From Salisapilia sapeloensis (taxonomy: Eukaryota > Oomycota > Peronosporomycetes > Peronosporales > Salisapiliaceae), in assembly GCA_023334545.1 (NCBI GenBank), contig JAADVB010000029.1, forward strand, positions 1-64,000: a stretch of 64,000 nt of DNA, read 5' to 3'. A program made the position numbers and the translations under genes. Shown here piece by piece: positions 1-11,323 of the stretch. Every line of letters begins with the position of its first letter. The stretch's first letter is position 1. The notes under the pieces were generated by a model. It worked only from the letters and a program-made list of their open reading frames with translations. It did not search any database and was not told the DNA's origin.

Positions 1-1093
1 CTTTCGCACCCTTCAATAGGATAGGGTATACAATACGGATAGGATATATCAAACGGCAGACCCCGTGAATTTATTCCGATAGAGACTTGCCTAACTGTTG
101 CAAATCTCACACGGATCACGCTACAGTGAGCACGGTGACGGTAACCTCAATTTAAACGTAGGATAGAGTACGAGAGACGAGATGTATTAACAACATCTAG
201 CGGCATCTCTATTGCGGGCACCAAACACCTGTTCTTGCACTGGTAATTTGGCAGGAAAGTTATATTGAAGCGTTTCGTTCGGTTTCCAATGGTTAGCGGC
301 AAAGCAAGATCGGCGATTCTCAACGCGGAATTGCCCGATTCGATTCTCGTTAATAGAGCTACAGCTACAAAAGATGAATCCTCAATTATACCAAATTGGT
401 ATTCGGCGCGAACACAGCCATACTGCTCAGCTATCGCCTACTTGACACTACTCACAGATGCTACCCAGTCTACCTACTCGAACCGAAATGGCTTTACAGC
501 ACTTACGAGTAAGCTGAAGTTTAGGTAATTTCGGTGTCCATGCGAGTCTTACCAAGTAGACGAGCATAGCTTTTAAGGAGCAGCTACAAGATGACGAATC
601 GTAAAAGTTTTCGACTTTGTGACCATAGTGTGTTTAAAATGCGTCAAGCTGGGTGAGAAATCGTGAGTTCTCCAGGTAACCAAATTTTGCTTGAACACAA
701 TGTATCACGATCATTTAAACACGGATTGTATTACTTTAACTAGTCTATTTCCACTCCACTGTCGAGTTTTTTAAGACTTTGAGCTATGCATGCAAATTGG
801 ATGGTAACACCCCTTGCGTGATGATAGAGGTGAAAGAAGCGACTAGCAAATATACGATGAATGCTGCCATCTTAGCTTGTAACTACTTTCAGTCCACGCA
901 AGTTTGCAAACAAGAAAATCGATTAAAGAAGACGTTTTGTGCATTTTTCATCAAGTATGGTAAGCTGACGCTATAGTTGTGCTGTACCCACGCTTGAATA
1001 AATCGCTTCACCAATAGAACGCAATTACCGCCCACAGTTCAATTTCTTTTTCTTTTCTTTCGTTGACAACAACTTGGACAAATACAAATCGAG
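1..1093. other. No convincing gene
   Basis: I see no recognisable gene here. The longest open stretches are under 90 codons (for example 265-528 on the plus strand), resemble no family I know, and show no paired splice sites leading to a longer frame. The last 70 bases hold a pyrimidine-rich stretch and are probably the 5' region of the WW-domain gene that starts at 1094. Confidence 0.5.
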
Positions 1094-2365
1094 ATGGCAT
1101 TGGCCGTCGGGTGGAGTGAATTTGAGGACGATGCGAGTGGCCGCAAGTATTATTACAACAAAAAGACAGGCGAAAGTAGATGGGATCCTCCTGTAGAGGA
1201 AGATGATGAAGAGAAAAACACTCCTGCTACTCACAAATGGCTTCGATATTCAGATGACGCTACTGGTGCATCCTACTATTATGACGTTGCCACTGGCATA
1301 ACTCAATGGGAGTGCCCAGATGAGTACGTTGAAGGAGAGCCTGGTATGCCATTTGCCAAAGCTTTATTCATTCGATCAATTTGCTCACATCGGCTCCATA
1401 AAAATTGTAGACAATGAGGACGAAGAGACTTCAGATAATCCAGAAGAAGAGCAACCAGTTACCAAGGAAGACAGTGGAAAGAACAAGGAAGAAACAAAGC
1501 AAGTGGTAAACACTGAAGTCGATTCTACAGAAGTTGTAGAGGAGAACGTGGATACAGAAGCAGAATCTACGAAAGAGCCGAGCGAGTCAGAGGGTACTCT
1601 CGAATGGGTTCGGCATATCGACATTACGAGTGGAAAACCATACTTTCACAATCTCACTACGAATTCAACGACATGGGAGCAGCCCGTTCGATTCGTCGAT
1701 GCGTCCAAAGTACAACAAGGACAATCGTCTCAGTACAAAAGCTACGTCCAAAAGGTCCAAAAGGATCAGATGACGCAAGGAACCCAGCAGGTAGTAGACC
1801 CAAACGGACATCTAGGTCGATTGAACTCTGTTCTGGGCAATATCAACACTTCATCATCCACTGGAGCCGAATGGCAGCAGCATGTAGATCCCCACACCCA
1901 AAAGTACTACTATCATAACGCTGTCACCGGGGTCACGCAGTGGACGAAACCAGACGCACCTATCCAGTCCGCCGTACGTCTCGTCAATACCTCTCCTTTT
2001 TCATTCATTTACTCACTCCTTGCTAGTTGGCAGACTGGTTACCAGCTACTGAGGCGGAGGAAGTGGTGACAGACAAGGCAGTGGACGGTGTTCACTACGC
2101 CGCACAGGCCAAGTTTAATCGACTCACGGGCAAGTATGAGCAGCTCGGTGGAGACGATTACTGGGCTGCGAATGGCATTCCAACAGACCGAGCAGATCGA
2201 CAGATGAGCCACTTCTTTGACATTTCCCAATTGGAACAAAATCGAGCAGAAGCACAGAAGAAGAAAGAGAAGCTGAAGCGAAAGAAGATTGATTGGAAAA
2301 AGCTGACGCAAGAGAAGAAAGCCAAAAAACAGAAACAGAAGAATGAATGGCTGTTTGTGGATTAA
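1094..2365 (+). CDS. Protein with four WW domains, probably splicing-related
   Basis: Three exons (1094-1343, 1411-1973, 2027-2365) join in frame to 383 residues. Four WW domains are visible at about residues 5-33, 48-75, 148-175 and 237-265, each with the two spaced Trp or Trp/Tyr positions and a YYY or PYF aromatic core. Between WW2 and WW3 lies an acidic Glu/Thr-rich linker. The C-terminus carries an FNRLTGKYE motif and then a Lys-rich tail with many KKxK clusters that could act as a nuclear signal. WW domains bind proline-rich ligands, and multi-WW nuclear proteins often act in pre-mRNA splicing or transcription elongation. That role is inferred; I cannot name an ortholog. The next gene converges on it, with about 100 bp between stop codons. 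Confidence 0.85.
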
Positions 2366-2465
2366 AATCTAATTCGTACGTGCTTACTCCACCACATACT
2401 CGTCCTCACTTGCATCGTCTTCCATATCTCCATTTCGATTTAAACCATTCGTTTGTTGTCTATAG

Positions 2466-3380
2466 TTATAGAGATAAGTTGGGATGATAAAGTGTAGAGA
2501 TGAGATAGGTATACGTTTCTTGGAGCTGGATTTCCATTTCTACGTCTCGTTCCAGATCCTCAAACACCACCTTCTTTGGACAGCCTACATCACTTCATAA
2601 GTACCAATCTTTACCTTTCTATTTATTGAAGGTACCTCCAACAGGACACTTGTGACTGCGTTTGAGATGGGAAAGGATACCCTGCTTTGAGTACGTGTGA
2701 TGGCATTGTGGACTATATCCAGACGAATTAGAATCCCTTTCGTACTATACATCGACTACGATATACTTTTGGAGTGGTTCAGTCATCACGAGCTGTGTCA
2801 CGGGGCAGATCATACTGTGATTACTCTCTGATCCCTGGAGTACCACATCCTGATTCTCATCTTCTGCCAATTCGATCTGTAGACGATAGCATAAGCACTT
2901 TCAATCATCTTTATAACTATACTAGACATACTCCAGCTTTATCACAGAACTTGCGGTACATTGGATGCTGAGCATATTTCACTCGAGGTGTTCTCAAGCC
3001 ATGCTGAAGAGCTTTCTCGACTTTGGCTTGGTCCTACTTGCACGACTGATGAGATATGGAGCACGCATGCAATTATAACCACATACCAATTTGCCGCTAT
3101 TGACTTGACCTTCCAACTTTTCAATCTCTTTCTTATAGTTAGTCAACCGCGTCTCCAAAACAGCAAACTCTTTCGCTGTTTTCTCCAACTTCTTCCGCTG
3201 ACTTGCTTCATCACCGACATCCTTGAGCAATTCAGCACTTGCTGCCAGCGAATTCAAACCCTCAATCGTGTATTTCAGCACTTCAGCTTGCTGCTTCTTA
3301 GCTGTGAATAAAGCGCTCTTGGCAGCAGTCGGCAATGCCAATTGGATTGACCGCTCGAGCTCTGCCTCGTACTCAGCCAT
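2466..3380 (-). CDS. NSE2: NSE2/MMS21-type SUMO E3 ligase (SP-RING)
   Basis: Five exons (3087-3380, 2932-3033, 2767-2876, 2636-2712, 2466-2584) splice in frame to 233 residues; introns are 51-55 nt. The N-terminal half is helical and Lys/Glu-rich, as in NSE2 proteins that dock on SMC5. The C-terminus is an SP-RING: CPVTQ at 156-160, then the NSE2 zinc set C172-x-H174 and C191-x4-C196, matching human NSE2 in spacing. NSE2 is the SUMO ligase of the SMC5/6 complex in DNA repair. No single reading frame shows the RING because three exons each carry part of it. ATG 3380 is preferred because the frame upstream continues only to a TTG. It is head to head with CSN7, 85 bp between starts. Confidence 0.85.
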
Positions 3381-3465
3381 GCTACTACCCAAAATGGCGG
3401 GAAAGATAGTTAACGGTTAAAAGTTAGAAAGATAGTCATCCCCTTCCAAAGAAAAGAAAAAGAAT

Positions 3466-4474
3466 ATGGATGCAGGAGCTGCCGGTCTCGAGCAGTTTAC
3501 GCTGCTAGCAAAGAACGCTCGAGGACGTGCTTGCGTGGCATTAATCCAGCAAGTTCTGTCGAATAAGAAGCTGTTTGTTTTCCGTGAGCTGCTGGAGACG
3601 CCGAATGTGCAGGCACTCCAAGGCACGGAGCATGAAGGATATTATAATCTACTGCAGATTTTCTGCTACGGACAGTACCAAGACTACCTAGGTACATCCT
3701 ATCTAGAGGTTATACACTAGGTCATATCGATAGATTCTTGTGTATAGAGAAGAAGAATGAGCTACCAGAGCTGACAAACGAGCAAGTGGATAAACTGCGA
3801 AAGCTAACAGCCGTCTCCCTCGCCCATGAAAATAGCGTACGCATAACTGCATCATACATTCTATTGCAATCACGAGCATCTTATGCTGGACCATAGATGG
3901 TGCCATACGAGACATTGATGTCGAAATTGGGTGTTCAAACCTATCGGCAGCTAGAAGATATCCTCATCGACACCATCTACTCGGTACATCCTACAACTAT
4001 GCCCTAGAAGTGTACAACTCATGCTAAATGCCCTTCTTAGGGACTTTTACAAGGGAAATTGGACCAAAAGTCCAAAAGTTTTGTCGTCAAGTTCGCAGCT
4101 GGACGTGACGTCCAACCTTCGGATCTTGATGCTATGGTCACGAAGCTCCAGAAATGGTATGCAGAGTCTCTGGGAAATAGTAGAGTGTGTATCCGGACTA
4201 AGATCATGGATGCGATAATAGGAAATCCGAAGCCTCTACCATTACGACTCGTATCGATACAATCCTAAAGCAGGCTGAAGAGACGGAAGAGCAAGAGCGG
4301 CAGCGGGAAGAAAACTTGCGATCGAAAGTCGGAACAAAGCCATCCAAAGGCAATCGAGAGAAGTTTAACAGCGTCTACGATGGCTCTGATGGCTACATGA
4401 ATCCATCGTCTCGAATGTATTTATCCTTCATACCAAATCAAGTAGACTCTAGTGACGAAGTAATTTTATACTAG
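3466..4474 (+). CDS. CSN7: COP9 signalosome subunit 7
   Basis: Five exons (3466-3691, 3748-3836, 3897-3983, 4041-4156, 4222-4474) splice in frame to 256 residues, a normal CSN7 length. The start has the typical family opening (LEQFTLLAKNARG), and a GYYNLLQIFCYGQY segment leads into the PCI domain. The PCI winged helix covers exons 3 and 4 (VPYETLMSKLG, then GLLQGKLDQ and LQKW). The tail is a helix rich in Glu and Arg followed by a low-complexity end. CSN7 is a scaffold subunit of the COP9 signalosome, which removes NEDD8 from cullin-RING ligases. The 65-nt intron before exon 5 was chosen because it restores the family's W-x-S/C helix junction and keeps the frame to the stop. Confidence 0.88.
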
Positions 4475-4599
4475 GGGATCTGGACGGCATGGAAAGCAAC
4501 GTATGCAGTCGATGGGCCGTCGCAACAAGTAGATCACTACGCAAAAGAAAAATATTTTGATCTAAGAAAACTTTTCTTTCCTTGACAACATATTTTACA

Positions 4600-6624
4600 A
4601 TGAACGGACGAAAGCGGTTCATGCCATCGACGAGTACTTCTATTCCCAATGGAGCCGTCAAAAAGCCTGCTACCTTGAATCTACAAGAAGTGAGGAGAAA
4701 ACTGCCTATTTATGAACACCGGAGTGTTATTGTAAATGCTGTGAAAGACCATCGAGTGGTTATTCTAGTTGGTGAGACTGGAAGTGGGAAAACGACGCAA
4801 GTACCACAGTTCCTATGGGAACAAAACAATCAAGGGAAGGTTGCAATTACACAGCCACGACGTGTAGCTGCCATCTCCGTTGCACAGCGTGTGAGTGACG
4901 AAGTGAATCGTGATCAGCTCGGTGGTGTTGTTGGCTATAGCGTCCGTTTCGATGACACTACTTCCTCCAAGACAAAACTAAAATTCCTAACGGACGGTAT
5001 GCTCTTGCGAGAAGCTCTCTTGGATCCTTCTCTCCAAAAGTATTCCGTCGTAGTGTTGGACGAAGCCCATGAACGTACTCTCCAAACAGACATCCTTTTT
5101 GGTGTTGTTAAACGAGCTTTAAAAAAACGATCAGACCTGCAAATAGTCGTTATGTCTGCAACGTTAGATGTACAGCTATTCCAGCACTTTTTCAAAGATC
5201 AAAACCCGGGTATCGTCCGTATCCCAGGACGAATGCATCCAGTCGACGTCTTCTACACACCTCAGACCTTACCAGACTACCTCGACGCTTCTCTTGTTGC
5301 TATTCTCCAACTACACTTGGACAAGAAAGACAATGGCGCCATCCTTGTTTTTCTCACGGGGCAAGAGGACATTGAGACGCTGGATGCGTTGCTGGAAGAC
5401 TATGCTCGCACTTTACCAGCAGACGCACTCAAGCTGGAAGTTTGTCCGATCTTTGCAGCAATGCCTCGAGAGCAGCAGATGAAAGTGTTTGAACCGGCGA
5501 CACAAGGTGTACGCAAAGTCATTTTGGCCACGAATATCGCAGAGACGTCCATTACCATCAACGGCGTTCGATACGTTGTCGACACAGGTCTTGTGAAGAA
5601 ACGCTCGTTCGTGGCAAAAAGTGGTATGGAAATGCTAGTGAGCGAACCTATTTCCAAAGCGCAGGCTTGGCAGCGTACTGGTCGAGCTGGACGTGAAGCC
5701 CCCGGCGAGTGCTATCGGCTATTCCCGGAAGACACGTTTGAACAACTACCGGAACGAGGTCTTGCAGACATCCAACGCGTGAGTCTCGAAACAGTCGTTC
5801 TGCAGCTCAAGTGCATGGGTATTGATAACGTCCTGACTTTTGATTTCATTGAACCTCCTCAACGCACATCCTTAATCAAGGCGATGGAGAAATTGTATGC
5901 GCTAGGTGCGTTTGATAAGACTGGCAAACTGACTGAGAGAGGGAGACAGATGGCAGGACTACCGGTGGAGCCTATGTACGCTGTCATGTTGCTCCAGTCG
6001 ACCGATCTGGCTTGTGCAGAGGAAGCGCTGAGCATCGTGGCGATGTTGTCCGTGGAAAGCATCTTCTACTCTCCTCGTGACAAGAAAGCGCAAGCTGCAC
6101 AGTCTCGAGCACGCTTCCAAGCTTTCGAAGGAGACCAGATCACGCTCCTCAACATCTATAACGCGTATGCACAGACCAGTTCCAAGCAGCAACGCAAGTT
6201 CTGTAGGGACCATTTCTTGAACCATCGAGCACTCCAGCGTGTGGACAATGTCCGAGATCAGCTCAAGCACTACTTGGAGCAGCTTCAGCTTCCAGTCGAA
6301 ACAAGCCTTCCGGATACTGTTCCTGTACGAAAGAGTATTGTCGCTGGCTTCTTCTTGAACACAGCTATGCGCACTGCGAATCCAGACGTGACAACGCATG
6401 GCGGAGGAAAGACAGCGTATAAGACGATGGGATCAGGTGAAATCGTCAAGGTCCACCCGTCATCTACGTTGTTCATGAGAAACCCACCTCCTAAGTTCAC
6501 TGTATACAACGAGCTCGTGTTCACTAGTCGGCATTACATTCGATCTGTGCTCGTTGTCGAACGGGATTGGCTCGTGGAATTAGCTCCAACATTCTTCGCA
6601 CCGACGAAACAGGCTCAGCAGTAG
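4600..6624 (+). CDS. DHX33: DEAH-box RNA helicase, DHX33-like
   Basis: Single-exon gene of 674 residues. Motif I GETGSGKT is at 58-65, TQPRRVA at 84-90, DEAH at 154-157, SAT at 186-188, the FLTGQE motif at 251-256, and QRTGRAGR (motif VI) at 358-365. Helicase-associated and OB-fold regions follow to the end. The short N-terminus, overall length and the phrases VGYSVRFDD and FLTDGMLLREA are closest to DHX33 (human 707 residues), which acts in rRNA synthesis and translation initiation. Other spliceosomal DEAH proteins are much longer at the N-terminus. ATG 4600 is used; six codons upstream there is only a TTG. No introns, unlike its two upstream neighbours. Confidence 0.9.
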   Translation: MNGRKRFMPSTSTSIPNGAVKKPATLNLQEVRRKLPIYEHRSVIVNAVKDHRVVILVGETGSGKTTQVPQFLWEQNNQGKVAITQPRRVAAISVAQRVSDEVNRDQLGGVVGYSVRFDDTTSSKTKLKFLTDGMLLREALLDPSLQKYSVVVLDEAHERTLQTDILFGVVKRALKKRSDLQIVVMSATLDVQLFQHFFKDQNPGIVRIPGRMHPVDVFYTPQTLPDYLDASLVAILQLHLDKKDNGAILVFLTGQEDIETLDALLEDYARTLPADALKLEVCPIFAAMPREQQMKVFEPATQGVRKVILATNIAETSITINGVRYVVDTGLVKKRSFVAKSGMEMLVSEPISKAQAWQRTGRAGREAPGECYRLFPEDTFEQLPERGLADIQRVSLETVVLQLKCMGIDNVLTFDFIEPPQRTSLIKAMEKLYALGAFDKTGKLTERGRQMAGLPVEPMYAVMLLQSTDLACAEEALSIVAMLSVESIFYSPRDKKAQAAQSRARFQAFEGDQITLLNIYNAYAQTSSKQQRKFCRDHFLNHRALQRVDNVRDQLKHYLEQLQLPVETSLPDTVPVRKSIVAGFFLNTAMRTANPDVTTHGGGKTAYKTMGSGEIVKVHPSSTLFMRNPPPKFTVYNELVFTSRHYIRSVLVVERDWLVELAPTFFAPTKQAQQ

Positions 6625-9013
6625 GTAGTTTTCTTTCATCTTTGACATTTTTACAAAGACTTTGAAAAAGCGCTTTGGAGAAGAGAGCTATATGATGTAA
6701 AATCAAAGCATGTAGCGAATGCTGGTAGTCTTTGAACTTACATCTTTGTCATCTAGTCTCGTTCATGACTATGGTTGCCATGTGACCAATGTCAAGGTTA
6801 CTACTAGTGCGTTCATTCGACAGTTTCTTTGGTTAGTAGATAATTTGAATCTAGAGCTGATCATGGTGTTTTGAAATGTCTGTAGATAGACTTAATACGA
6901 TTCAATGCCGAGGCTTATGTCGACACTGGTGAGTAGTCGAGTATCTTGGTACTCGACATGATATTGCTGGTATTTGTCTTTGCTTGTTGCACAATAACAA
7001 TTGGACTAAGAGAGCTACGCCAGGGAAGCCATTTGCATAAGAGTCTGTCTCTCTTCCGGAAATAACTCGTTAGTTGGGCAGATTCCAATATGCAACACGT
7101 AATTGCGCAGTCTGGTCATCGAAACAGTTGACGTCTTACTCTGACCGCTCTTTGATGCAACCGCTCCAGCGTGCTTCAAGGAAGACATTATCACTAGCCC
7201 AATTTCAAATTAAATTTAAGAGCTAGGAAACCATTTCAACATCTTTCAGGAAAAGTTGTCTCAATCCGTTCCTTTATGCTGATCGCCAATGCCGACATTT
7301 CGATGCTAGAGGATCTACGATCTACGATAAAGCTACTACTGCTGTGCACTTCGCACTTGCATTGTTGTACATGAACGACATTGCAGCTAAAAAGCGCAAA
7401 CTCGAGCATTCTGCCAAGTTACCAATACATGCGCCAATTGCGACAACGATGACAAGTAAAACAGTATACACTTTATCGACACACTCGCAATCCAGTATTG
7501 GAAATGGATCGCAGTGAGCAGGATTTACAGCGAGGTATACGTAACATGAACAGAGACCTCAATGATAAATACCGAAGAAAGTTACACTGGTCATCATTGT
7601 AACGGATCAAGCAAAGTCGAAATATCTTAGGGCAATCCTCTCCAAAAGTTCTCGCCAGATAATTCCGACTTTGCGCAAGGAAAGTATAGTTCGGATAGAA
7701 ACACCAGTTGGCACGTATGGACGATTCGCTTGGTATCGCCGACGCATGCGTGCTCAACTACTTTTGCCAATTCAACTAGCAGGAAGGAAGCCACGTCAGA
7801 CGATCTCTATATTAGCAAGTCACTGCCAACATGCAGAACAAAGATGGGAGTGGGCTAGGCACGACATTTATTCTTCATGAGGCAGATCCTAATATTTAAA
7901 CAGAGGTTGGCATGGAATACCACGCCCGGCACAGCTGTAAGCGCTTTCTAGACACTACGGGAAGGAATTGTCATGCCATCATAGCTCCGACTCATTACGT
8001 TCCTCGGCTTTTCAATCAACGACAATGTTTACCGATAATACAGCTGACGGATATTGTTGTAGGCATGCAGTCCTATTTGAAATAGAAATTACGAAGCGAG
8101 AAAGAGAGCTTTAGAAACGAAGATATGAAAGCGAATAAGATAGTTGATATCTTTTAGGCGCTTATACTGGTGACGTGGCATCTAGCTTTCGTCTTTACGT
8201 GGACATTACGAAAGCAAACTTCGTGCGTTTGGAATACCGTACTGAATAAATGAAGATGGGAAGAGTAAAATATACACTCCTGCGCCCTTTTACATCAGTA
8301 TCTTGAATACAACTCTGCAAGTACCGCCATACAGTTGCATTTGGAGTAGCAAAGATGGTGCTCCGAAAAAAGTTATCAGCTTTCGGAGCGTGGCAACGGC
8401 GGTCAAGACAGTTTTTCAATGCCTGTCGAAGCCGTGCAAATAGGATTGTACCTCATTAAGCACGCTTAGTCAATTCGTTAGTAAAATTTAGTAAGAGTAG
8501 TGACTAGTCTGAAGCGATTCTGCCACGCATAATTCTTTGAATTTATGGAGCTCGTCACCGCCATATCATAGCTGCAGTCGCATCCAACGCATGCTGAGCT
8601 GTGCGTCCAAAGTAAATGACAAAACTCCTACCAACGAATTCAGTTCACCCTTTCCCATCTGTGTCGAAAAGACGTTGCTCGCAATTCCCATCGCCACGAT
8701 GGTAGCACAGAAAGTTTAGTATGAAGGCGTGCGAACGACCGGTTGACGATACGCCATCGTAGTAAGCTCATCTTGGCTTCTATCCTGATAAGCCAGTGCT
8801 TTACCTTCCTTACATACTTTTTCCTAGATGAAAAACTTCCTTCCGATCGTTCGTAGCTTTCGGAAAACCACGTGTTGAGCTGTCACACTGACAAAATGTA
8901 TGCAGCCACTTGACTTCCACTGGACCAGATGGTGGAGTCGATAGGGATAAGCGAGAGGCATGCCCAGATCTGAACAGCACAATTTCGTATCGTAGGCCGA
9001 AGACAGAGCTGTC
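6625..9013. other. Gene-poor stretch with possible decayed coding segments
   Basis: No intact gene is recognised in 2.4 kb. Several open stretches on the plus strand look protein-like but lack a sensible start or neighbouring exons: 7263-7517 (84 codons without an internal stop), 7912-8085 (57 codons from an ATG) and the frame around 7671-7880. They lie in different frames, separated by stops that no good GT/AG pair removes. This would fit an old pseudogene or a degraded mobile element, but I could not match it to a family. The last ~150 bases are probably the 5' region of the ferric-reductase gene at 9014. An antisense frame at 8810-9322 overlaps that gene and is judged a shadow. Confidence 0.4.
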
Positions 9014-11323
9014 ATGGGCGCTGCTTCCAAAGACCCGACATCGAGTGAGTTCCATGTATCGTCCGTCGCTTCCGAGCCTCGCTTCCAGAATATGGAGCCT
9101 GAACCGACGGTCCTCCAGGCCGAAGGAGCTGGTTACATGTACTCCACACCCGTCCGAAAACAGTATAAACGCTGGCCATACGTCGTCGTCACAACTTGCT
9201 TCCTCGTTGCATTCTACGCCTACCTTTATGTCCAACTGCCCGAGTATCGCGTCGGATTGCGCTACTCCCTCAACATGCTCTTTGGCTCGGAAGTCGAGGA
9301 CCGCGAATGGGTCGGTGGACACCGAGAAATCGTCGACTTTGTCTTCGTCTATGCACTCATTGGTCTTCCGACAATGATCGGAGGTGCTGCCTTAGCTGGT
9401 GCGAATGCACTCCCACCCGTTCCGACAGGTCTCCACCGAACATTGATGCGCTTCATGAAGCGAAAGCTCGTTCCAGCACGCACGAACCTGACGTATGCCG
9501 AAAGCTTCTGCACCATGCTGTACCTAGGATTAAATGCAGTCTGGTTCTCTGCTGTCTTCACACGCACAATGGCATCTCAGAATCCTACGGGTGATCCAAT
9601 GGAACCAATGTCCGCGATTAAAATGGTAGGCTACGTCCTCGGTTTCAACGCCGTCCTCGGTTTCTCCGTCATCGCGTTGCCTGCCACGCGTAACTGCTTC
9701 TGGTTTATGTCCGCTGGTGTGGACTACGCCCACTCGATCAAATACCATCGGTGGATTGGTTTCTTAACGATCGGATGTGTCTTTGCTCATGTCCTGCCGT
9801 ACTACATCGATTGGATTTCCAAAGGCATCTTCCTAGAAGTGTCCTTCCCATGTTTCAATTGTGACATTGGAGCCGACGGCAAGCATCGACTGGATATTTT
9901 CGGTGGCCAACTCGCCTTCTTCAGCTGTGCCATCATCCTCGCAACATCTCTTGGCCCCGTCCGTCGTCGCTTCTATTCCATCTTCTACTACTGCCACCAT
10001 CTCTTCCTCCTCGTACTCGTCGGCATGACACTCCACTTTGGTTACTTTGTCATTTGGATGTACCCGTCTATCTGCCTCTACGTCATGCACCGCATCCTCT
10101 CGCGCAGCCAAAGCTGTGCACCGACGGAACTCGTGGAACTCGAAGCCATCCCCGGTGACCTCACTCGTATCGTCTTCCGTCGTTGCCCTGGAAAGTCTGG
10201 TCTCTACCATGCTGGTCAGTTCATCTACCTGCGCATCCCAGCCTTGGCAACCGCAGAGTGGCATCCATTCAGCATCAGCTCTTCTCCGATCGAATGGGAC
10301 AACACATTTACCGTTCATATCAAAGCTGCTGGTCCATGGACCACTGGGCTCTATGCTCTTGCCGAACAAGCTCGGGAAGAAGAGAGACCTCCTCTCGTGT
10401 ACGTCGATGGTTTCTACGGTAAAACGTCCGACGACTTCCAGCACTACCCAGCTCTCGTCCTCTTATGCGGTGGTATCGGCAGCACGCCACTTATCAGTAT
10501 GCTCGGTAAGATTCTTGACTGCATGTCGACGGGCGATCCCGCCGTCCGAAACCTCCACGTCTACTTCCACTGGACGTCTCGTGAGATCGCCATCTTCCAC
10601 GAGTTTGAGCCGTTGCTAGATGCGATCGAGGCCTTTGACCCGACGCACAGTCGCATCCGCGTCAGCCTCCACTTTACTGGTGACCAGCATAACGCTGTGT
10701 CCAAAATCCCGGAGACGGTACCGCTGAAGCCGCTGGAGGACACGCAAGATGTCCCGAAGCGACCGTTTGCACAGGCTGCAGTTTCTGCTCCTCGACAAAT
10801 GGTCCTCTTCTTCGTCGTCTTTACCGCCAGCTTCTTCTGTGTCCTGCTCATGCGACTGGGATACCCTGTGCTTGGCTACCATAACCAGCAACAGCAGTTG
10901 TGGCCACTTCAGCGTATTCTCGAGCTTCTCTTGATGATCGGTGGCGCTGCTGTCGGCTGGATCGTCGTCTTGACGGACAACCGTCCGAAGGCCAAGTCGG
11001 AGGCACAACGAGCTGTTGAAGTGAACTCCTTCAGCGAACAAGCGGGATTACACCCGAATGACGACAATCGACCGACATACTCGCACTCGCTGGAGCTTAC
11101 AGAAGTTGATGATGCGTTCAAGCACCCAGTCCTCCGTACTCGACTGAATGTCAAGGAAGTGTTCAATACGGTCGTGGAAGAGCAGTCGACGAACTATGCG
11201 ATTGCCACGACTGGTATCGGCACTTGGGTGTGTGGTCCGACGGGGCTGATTAATATGGTGGAGAACGAAGCAGCAAACTTTGCTGGCATCTTCGACGTCC
11301 ACTCGGAAGAATTTGAGCTGTAG
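9014..11323 (+). CDS. Ferric reductase / NADPH-oxidase-family membrane flavocytochrome
   Basis: Intronless gene of 769 residues. A ~50-residue cytoplasmic N-terminus is followed by a TM helix at about 57-75 and a ferric-reductase-type membrane core. The haem-binding His pairs are H245/H259 and H328/H341, the usual H-x13-H and H-x12-H spacing. The FAD motif HPFS is at 417-420, the NADPH motif LLCGGIGSTP at 484-493, and a C-terminal CGPTG motif is near 745. Two extra hydrophobic helices (about 597-618 and 636-654) sit between the two halves of the NADPH domain, as in plant FRO reductases rather than classical NOX enzymes. Likely role: electron transfer across a membrane to ferric iron or oxygen. 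There are no EF-hands, so calcium control is not indicated. Confidence 0.88.
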   Translation: MGAASKDPTSSEFHVSSVASEPRFQNMEPEPTVLQAEGAGYMYSTPVRKQYKRWPYVVVTTCFLVAFYAYLYVQLPEYRVGLRYSLNMLFGSEVEDREWVGGHREIVDFVFVYALIGLPTMIGGAALAGANALPPVPTGLHRTLMRFMKRKLVPARTNLTYAESFCTMLYLGLNAVWFSAVFTRTMASQNPTGDPMEPMSAIKMVGYVLGFNAVLGFSVIALPATRNCFWFMSAGVDYAHSIKYHRWIGFLTIGCVFAHVLPYYIDWISKGIFLEVSFPCFNCDIGADGKHRLDIFGGQLAFFSCAIILATSLGPVRRRFYSIFYYCHHLFLLVLVGMTLHFGYFVIWMYPSICLYVMHRILSRSQSCAPTELVELEAIPGDLTRIVFRRCPGKSGLYHAGQFIYLRIPALATAEWHPFSISSSPIEWDNTFTVHIKAAGPWTTGLYALAEQAREEERPPLVYVDGFYGKTSDDFQHYPALVLLCGGIGSTPLISMLGKILDCMSTGDPAVRNLHVYFHWTSREIAIFHEFEPLLDAIEAFDPTHSRIRVSLHFTGDQHNAVSKIPETVPLKPLEDTQDVPKRPFAQAAVSAPRQMVLFFVVFTASFFCVLLMRLGYPVLGYHNQQQQLWPLQRILELLLMIGGAAVGWIVVLTDNRPKAKSEAQRAVEVNSFSEQAGLHPNDDNRPTYSHSLELTEVDDAFKHPVLRTRLNVKEVFNTVVEEQSTNYAIATTGIGTWVCGPTGLINMVENEAANFAGIFDVHSEEFEL

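Noticed and set aside
8810-9322. 170-codon minus-strand frame over the start of the ferric reductase
   Set aside because: It runs antisense to clear signal-anchor and TM coding sequence and has no recognisable domain.
9833-10444. 203-codon minus-strand and overlapping plus-strand frames inside the ferric reductase
   Set aside because: Composition reflects the complementary strand of the reductase; no motifs.
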